From: JAAZHK01 sp964536075
GTDB taxonomy: Bacteria; Bacillota_I; Bacilli_A; RF39; UBA660
DNA: 44,186 bases
NCBI GenBank assembly: GCA_964536075.1
Contig: CAZHWO010000002.1
Coordinates: 1-44,186 of the forward strand
Direction: 5' to 3'
Position numbers and translations under genes: made by a program. Positions 39,507 through 44,186 of this stretch are shown here, in pieces. The first letter of the stretch is position 1. Every line of letters starts with the position of its first letter. The notes under the pieces were generated by a model that was not told where the DNA came from, did not search any database, and was given only the letters and a program-made list of their open reading frames with translations.

Positions 39507-40630
39507 ATATTGCTAAAGTTTCATTAATTAATTTTCGAAATTTTAAAAAAATTAATCTCAATTTTAGTAAAAATATAAATTTATTGGTAGGTAAAAATGC
39601 CCAAGGAAAAACTAGTATTCTCGAAAGTATTTATCTTTTAGCAGTTACTAAGACCTTTCGTGATAGTATTGATGAAAATTTAATTAATTTTAATAGTGAT
39701 AATTATAAAATCAGCGGAAGGATTAAAAAACATAATTCTGTTAGTGATTATACTATCCAGTATGATCGAGAAAAAAAGCGAGTTTTTGTAAACGATACAG
39801 AAGTTAAAAAAATATCAGACTATTTATCTAATATTAATAGTATTATTTTTTATCCGGAAGATATTGATTTTATTAAAGATAATCCTAATACTAGAAGAAA
39901 AATTATTAATATTGAAATAAGTCAACTGTACAATGAATATGTAATTGTTTGTAATAAATACAATAAAATTTTAAAAATTAGAAATGAATACTTAAAAAAG
40001 ATATATATAAATAATCTTTCTGATTTAACTTATTTTAATATATTAACTGATAAATTAATAACTTTAGCTATTTCTATATATATCTATCGTTATAATTTTA
40101 TCAACGAAATCAATAAAAACTTAAAAGAAATATATTTGAATATTTTTGGAGAGGGAATACTAACAATTCATTATCTTCCAAATATAAATATTGAAGATTT
40201 TTCAATTGAGAATCTTAGAAAACAGTTAAGGTCAGTTTATGATCAAAACTATTCAAAAGAATTAATGCAAGGAGCGACAATCTTTGGACCTCATAGGGAT
40301 GATTTTATTTTTTTATTAAATGATAAAGAAATGAAGTTATTTGCTTCTCAAGGGCAACAAAGAATTGCTATGATTGCTTTTAAATTATCAGAAATAAAAA
40401 TAATTCAAAAAATAAAAAAGGATAATCCAATTATTTTAATTGATGATATTTTTAATGAGTTAGATCGTAAGAAAAAAAATAAAATTTTAGAATTAATTTT
40501 TGGTGATTATCAGACTATTATTACCACCACTGAGTTAAAGGGAATTAATAAGAGTATTGTTAAATCAGCAAAGATATTTGAAGTAAGAGATGGAACAGTA
40601 AAGGAAAAAGGTGATTTAAATGAAAAATGA
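39503..40630 (+). CDS. recF: DNA replication and repair protein RecF
   Basis: SMC-like ATPase that helps load RecA at gaps with RecO and RecR. It is 375 residues with Walker A GKNAQGKTS at 30-38, the signature GATIFGPHRDDF, SQGQQRI and Walker B PIILIDDIFNELD. Its ATG is entered from the 14-codon ORF. It overlaps gyrB by 11 nt. Confidence 0.97.
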   Translation: MNIAKVSLINFRNFKKINLNFSKNINLLVGKNAQGKTSILESIYLLAVTKTFRDSIDENLINFNSDNYKISGRIKKHNSVSDYTIQYDREKKRVFVNDTEVKKISDYLSNINSIIFYPEDIDFIKDNPNTRRKIINIEISQLYNEYVIVCNKYNKILKIRNEYLKKIYINNLSDLTYFNILTDKLITLAISIYIYRYNFINEINKNLKEIYLNIFGEGILTIHYLPNINIEDFSIENLRKQLRSVYDQNYSKELMQGATIFGPHRDDFIFLLNDKEMKLFASQGQQRIAMIAFKLSEIKIIQKIKKDNPIILIDDIFNELDRKKKNKILELIFGDYQTIITTTELKGINKSIVKSAKIFEVRDGTVKEKGDLNEK

Positions 40631-42533
40631 ATATGATTCTTCGTCAATTCAAGTGTTAGAAGGTTTAGAAGCTGTTCGTAAAAGACCGGGTATGTATATA
40701 GGAACTACCAGCGAAAGAGGCTTACATCATTTAGTATGGGAAATAGTAGATAATTCGATTGATGAGGCCTTAGCTGGTTATGCTGACATGATCGAAGTAA
40801 TTATTGAAAAAGAAAATTTAATAACAGTAACAGACAATGGAAGAGGTATTCCTATTGGGATTAATGCTAAAACCGGAAAATCAACGGTTGAAACCGTTTA
40901 TACTATTTTACATGCTGGTGGTAAATTTGGTGGTGGAGGATATAAGGTATCGGGTGGTTTACATGGTGTAGGAGCTAGTGTTGTTAATGCATTAAGTGAA
41001 AAATTAGAAGTTAAAGTATATAAAGATGGTAATATCTATTATCAAAAATTTATTAATGGAGGTAAACCAGCAAAACCTTTGGAAATCATTGATAAATGTG
41101 ATAAAAATCGGACAGGAACATCAGTTACTTTTAAACCTGATCCAGGAATATTTACCGAAACAACTATTTTTAACTATGATACTTTAAAAAATAGGATTCG
41201 TGAACTTGCTTTTTTAAATAGAGGATTAACAATTGTTTTAATTGACGAACGAGAAGAAAACAAAAAGGAATCATTTAGATACGATGGCGGAATTAGTGAA
41301 TATGTGGCTTTATTAAATAAGAATAAGAATCCTATCCACGAAACAATAATTGATGTTAATGGCGTTCAAGATGATATATCTTTAGAAGTGGCCTTACAAT
41401 ATAATGAAACATATAATGCTTGTATTTATTCGTTTGTTAATAATATAACAACTCCGGAAGGTGGAACTCATGAGGATGGAGTTAGAAGGGCACTTACTAG
41501 AATATTAAATAAATATGCTATAAACTATAATTTTTTAAAACAGAATGAAGAACCATTAAGCGGTGAAGATGTTCGTGAAGGCATCACAATGATTATTTCT
41601 ATAAAACATCCGAACCCTCAATTTGAAGGTCAAACTAAAACAAAGCTAGGTAATGCCGAAGTTAGAAGTATAGCTGATAAGATCTTTTCTGAAGCGTTTG
41701 AGAGATTTTTACTAGAAAACCCAGATCAGGCTAAAATTATTATGGAAAAAAATTTAACGGCTGCTAGAGCTAGAGTTGCTGCCAAAAAAGCTCGTGAATT
41801 AACAAGAAGAAAAGGTGGTTTGGAGTTGACTAACCAATGGGGTAAGTTAACAGATTGTTCCTCAAAAGATGCGTCTCTTTGTGAAATTTTTATTGTCGAA
41901 GGGGATTCAGCTGCTGGACCAGCAAAGCAGGGACGTAATTCAGAATTTCAAGCTGTTCTACCGATTAGAGGAAAAATTTTAAATGTGGAAAAAGCCAGAT
42001 TAGACAAAGTGCTTAGTAATGAAGAAATAAGAAGTTTAATAACGGCTTTTGGAACAGGTATTGGTGATGAATTTGATCTTAATAGATTAAGATATAATAA
42101 GATAATAATAATGACTGATGCTGATGTTGATGGAGCCCATATTAGAACTTTGCTATTAACTTTCTTTTATCGTTATTTTAAGCCTTTGGTAGAGAAGGGA
42201 CATATATATGCTGCCCAACCGCCTTTATATAAAATTTCTCATGGAAAGGTGAATAAATACGTTTTAAATGAAGTAGAACGAGATGAATATCTTGCCACTT
42301 TACCAACAGAAACTAAATATGAAATTACTCGGATGAAAGGTTTAGGTGAAATGGACGCTAAAGAATTGAGAGAAACAACAATGCATATTGATTCAAGAAT
42401 ATTAGTAAAAATTGATCTTGAAGATGCTATTTTAGCCGATGAAATTTTCCCATTATTAATGGGAGAAGAGGTTGAACCTCGTAGAAAGTTTATTGAAGAT
42501 AATGCATTAAATGTCAAAAATCTTGATGTATAG
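40620..42533 (+). CDS. gyrB: DNA gyrase subunit B
   Basis: ATPase subunit of gyrase, 637 residues, usual for Bacillota. It has a GHKL ATPase site with DNSIDEALAGYAD, DNGRGIPIG and GLHGVGASVVNALS, a transducer domain, and a TOPRIM domain with FIVEGDSAAG and MTDADVDGAHIRTLLLTFF. It ends with the conserved RRKFIEDNALNVKNLDV. Translation is coupled to recF by an overlap. RBS AAAAAGGTGATTTAA lies inside recF. gyrA follows after 12 nt. Confidence 0.98.
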   Translation: MKNEYDSSSIQVLEGLEAVRKRPGMYIGTTSERGLHHLVWEIVDNSIDEALAGYADMIEVIIEKENLITVTDNGRGIPIGINAKTGKSTVETVYTILHAGGKFGGGGYKVSGGLHGVGASVVNALSEKLEVKVYKDGNIYYQKFINGGKPAKPLEIIDKCDKNRTGTSVTFKPDPGIFTETTIFNYDTLKNRIRELAFLNRGLTIVLIDEREENKKESFRYDGGISEYVALLNKNKNPIHETIIDVNGVQDDISLEVALQYNETYNACIYSFVNNITTPEGGTHEDGVRRALTRILNKYAINYNFLKQNEEPLSGEDVREGITMIISIKHPNPQFEGQTKTKLGNAEVRSIADKIFSEAFERFLLENPDQAKIIMEKNLTAARARVAAKKARELTRRKGGLELTNQWGKLTDCSSKDASLCEIFIVEGDSAAGPAKQGRNSEFQAVLPIRGKILNVEKARLDKVLSNEEIRSLITAFGTGIGDEFDLNRLRYNKIIIMTDADVDGAHIRTLLLTFFYRYFKPLVEKGHIYAAQPPLYKISHGKVNKYVLNEVERDEYLATLPTETKYEITRMKGLGEMDAKELRETTMHIDSRILVKIDLEDAILADEIFPLLMGEEVEPRRKFIEDNALNVKNLDV

Positions 42534-42545
42534 GGGTGAATAATA

Positions 42546-44186
42546 ATGATAGATAAAATGATAAATGTAAATATTACTAATGAAATGAAAACATCTTTTC
42601 TTGACTACTCAATGAGTGTTATCGTTGCAAGAGCTATTCCTGATGTTCGCGATGGACTAAAACCTGTTCATCGAAGAGTTTTATACACTATGTTTGAAGA
42701 AGGAATGACTCCAGATAAAAAACACCAAAAAAGCGCAAATGCTGTTGGGGCTGTAATGGGCCATTATCATCCTCATGGTGATGTGGCAATATATGAAACA
42801 ATGGTGAGGATGGCTCAAGATTTTACTTATCGTCATACATTAGTTGACGGTCATGGTAATTTTGGATCTATTGATGGCGACTCAGCTGCAGCATCGCGTT
42901 ATACCGAGGCTAAATTATCAAAAATTTCTATGGAATTACTGAGAGATTTAAACAAAAATACAGTAGATTTTACTGAAAATTATGATGGTCAAAGAAAAGA
43001 GCCGATTGTTCTACCAAGTAGATTTCCGAATATTTTAGTCAATGGTAATATGGGAATAGCGGTTGGAATGGCAACAAATATTCCTCCGCATAATTTAGGA
43101 GAAGTAATTGATGGTTGTGTTGCTTATATAGACAATCCTGATATTAGTATTCTTGAATTAATGAATTATATAAAAGGCCCTGATTTTCCCACGTCTGGTA
43201 CTATTTTAGGAAATAGTGGTATAAAAAAGGCTTATGAAACTGGTAAAGGAAGTATTACGATTAGAGGTAAAGTTGAAATTGAAGAAAATAATGGAAAAAA
43301 CCGAATAATCATCACTGAAATTCCTTATCAAGTAAATAAGCAAATTTTGATAACTCGGATTGCTGAATTAGTTCGCGATAAGGTAATTGATGGTATTTCA
43401 AACTTAAATGACGAATCAGCCTTAGAAGGAATTCGAGTAGTAATTGATGTTAAGAAGGATGCTAATGCTAATGTAGTTTTAAATAATTTATATAAACATA
43501 CACAGTTACAAGTTTCCTATGGGATTAATTTCTTAATGCTTGTTGATGGCCGACCAAGGACTTTAGATTTGAAAACAATATTAGAAAAATATTTAGATCA
43601 TCAAAAACAAGTAATTTATCGCCGCTGTCAGTTTGATTTGCAAAAGTGTCAAAACAGACTTCATATATTAGAAGGGTTGAAGATAGCCCTTGATAATATT
43701 AATGAGGTTATAAAAATTATCAAAGCATCTAATAGTGATGAGGAAGCTCAAAATGGATTAATGGTTAGTTTTAATCTTACAGAGATCCAGGCTCAAGCTA
43801 TTCTTGAAATGAAGTTAAGACGCTTAACGGGGTTAGAAAAAGGTAAGATAGAAGATGAAATTGCTGAATTGCTAAAACAAATTAGTAATTTACAAGAAAT
43901 TTTAGCTAACGAACAAATGGTATTAGATATTATCAAAAAGGAATTAATAGAAATAAAAGATAAATATAGTGATGAACGAAAAACGGATATTGATATGACT
44001 TCTATTGAATATATTGAAGATGAATCACTAATTCCTGTCGAAAATATAATTTTAACTCTAACTAATAATGGATATATTAAAAGGGTTATAAGTGATACAT
44101 ATCGTGTGCAAAACCGTGGCGGAGTAGGAATAAAAGGTATTACGACAAATGAAGAGGATTTTGTTAAAAACCTTGTGTCATTGAGA
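42546..44186 (+). CDS. gyrA: DNA gyrase subunit A, 3' end cut by window
   Basis: DNA-cleaving subunit of gyrase; 547 codons are present before the window edge. The winged-helix region has the QRDR and catalytic Y119 in AASRYTEAKLS. The start of the C-terminal beta-pinwheel (ILTLTNNGYIKRV) is visible. The QRDR reads HPHGDVAIYET, so the residue matching E. coli Ser83 is Val80, while the Asp87 position is Glu84. gyrB-gyrA order rules out parC. RBS GGGGTGAA precedes the ATG. Confidence 0.97.
   Translation, partial: MIDKMINVNITNEMKTSFLDYSMSVIVARAIPDVRDGLKPVHRRVLYTMFEEGMTPDKKHQKSANAVGAVMGHYHPHGDVAIYETMVRMAQDFTYRHTLVDGHGNFGSIDGDSAAASRYTEAKLSKISMELLRDLNKNTVDFTENYDGQRKEPIVLPSRFPNILVNGNMGIAVGMATNIPPHNLGEVIDGCVAYIDNPDISILELMNYIKGPDFPTSGTILGNSGIKKAYETGKGSITIRGKVEIEENNGKNRIIITEIPYQVNKQILITRIAELVRDKVIDGISNLNDESALEGIRVVIDVKKDANANVVLNNLYKHTQLQVSYGINFLMLVDGRPRTLDLKTILEKYLDHQKQVIYRRCQFDLQKCQNRLHILEGLKIALDNINEVIKIIKASNSDEEAQNGLMVSFNLTEIQAQAILEMKLRRLTGLEKGKIEDEIAELLKQISNLQEILANEQMVLDIIKKELIEIKDKYSDERKTDIDMTSIEYIEDESLIPVENIILTLTNNGYIKRVISDTYRVQNRGGVGIKGITTNEEDFVKNLVSLR

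Noticed and set aside
1..44186. tRNA or rRNA genes, insertion sequences or prophage parts
   Set aside because: I saw no cloverleaf, rRNA segment, transposase, integrase or flanking direct repeats in the window. Unlike many origin regions, no rRNA operon follows within view.

Overview
The window is the replication-origin region of an AT-rich (about 30% GC, judged by eye) Gram-positive chromosome that uses the standard code: TGG encodes Trp and TGA is used as a stop. Gene content and order point to a spore-forming member of Bacilli sensu lato, probably a gut-type lineage near Erysipelotrichia and the Tenericutes-affiliated orders. It carries spoIIID, spoIIQ, spoIIR and gerQ, a Soj/Spo0J/Noc set, and a ComK homologue. 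I cannot name a genus from sequence alone.

Right arm (36.2-44.2 kb, + strand): dnaA, dnaN, comK-like, a 14-codon ORF, recF, gyrB, gyrA (cut by the window end). The origin appears bipartite: repeats lie upstream of dnaA, and a perfect DnaA box lies between dnaA and dnaN. The unusual point is comK. It sits between dnaN and recF with its own terminator-bounded unit and a possible pair of Spo0A boxes, where the S4-domain gene yaaA normally lies.

Left arm, origin-proximal (35.9-18.4 kb, - strand): rpmH, rnpA, yidC, jag, mnmE, mnmG, rsmG, noc, soj, parB, DUF951, an AbgT-family transporter, ychF, rpsF-ssb-rpsR-rplI-dnaB, a LysM/G5/M23 peptidase, walJ, rlmH. Two perfect matches to the Noc-binding palindrome of Bacillus subtilis lie on either side of mnmE. 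The walRK two-component genes that usually precede walJ are missing; the M23 peptidase occupies their place.

Middle (18.4-13.6 kb): mixed strands. It holds an AGCS symporter, a LemA-like protein, gerQ, pduL and a class A penicillin-binding protein.

Left end (13.5-0 kb, - strand): DUF1934, rpoE, prfA, prmC, spoIIR, mntP, a lineage-specific Pro/Glu-rich membrane protein, fba, murA, an SGNH hydrolase, rpmE, rpiB, DUF1146 (ywzB-like), spoIIQ, spoIIID, mbl, tagO, and a LytTR response regulator cut by the window start. The order follows the left arm of the B. subtilis chromosome as I recall it, with most intervening genes removed.

Functionally the window joins replication initiation, chromosome partition and nucleoid occlusion, translation, and cell-wall synthesis (murA, tagO, mbl, PBP, walJ, M23) to mother-cell/forespore genes. 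Candidate sigma-E-like promoters precede spoIIID, gerQ and the PBP gene, and a sigma-F-like one precedes spoIIQ.
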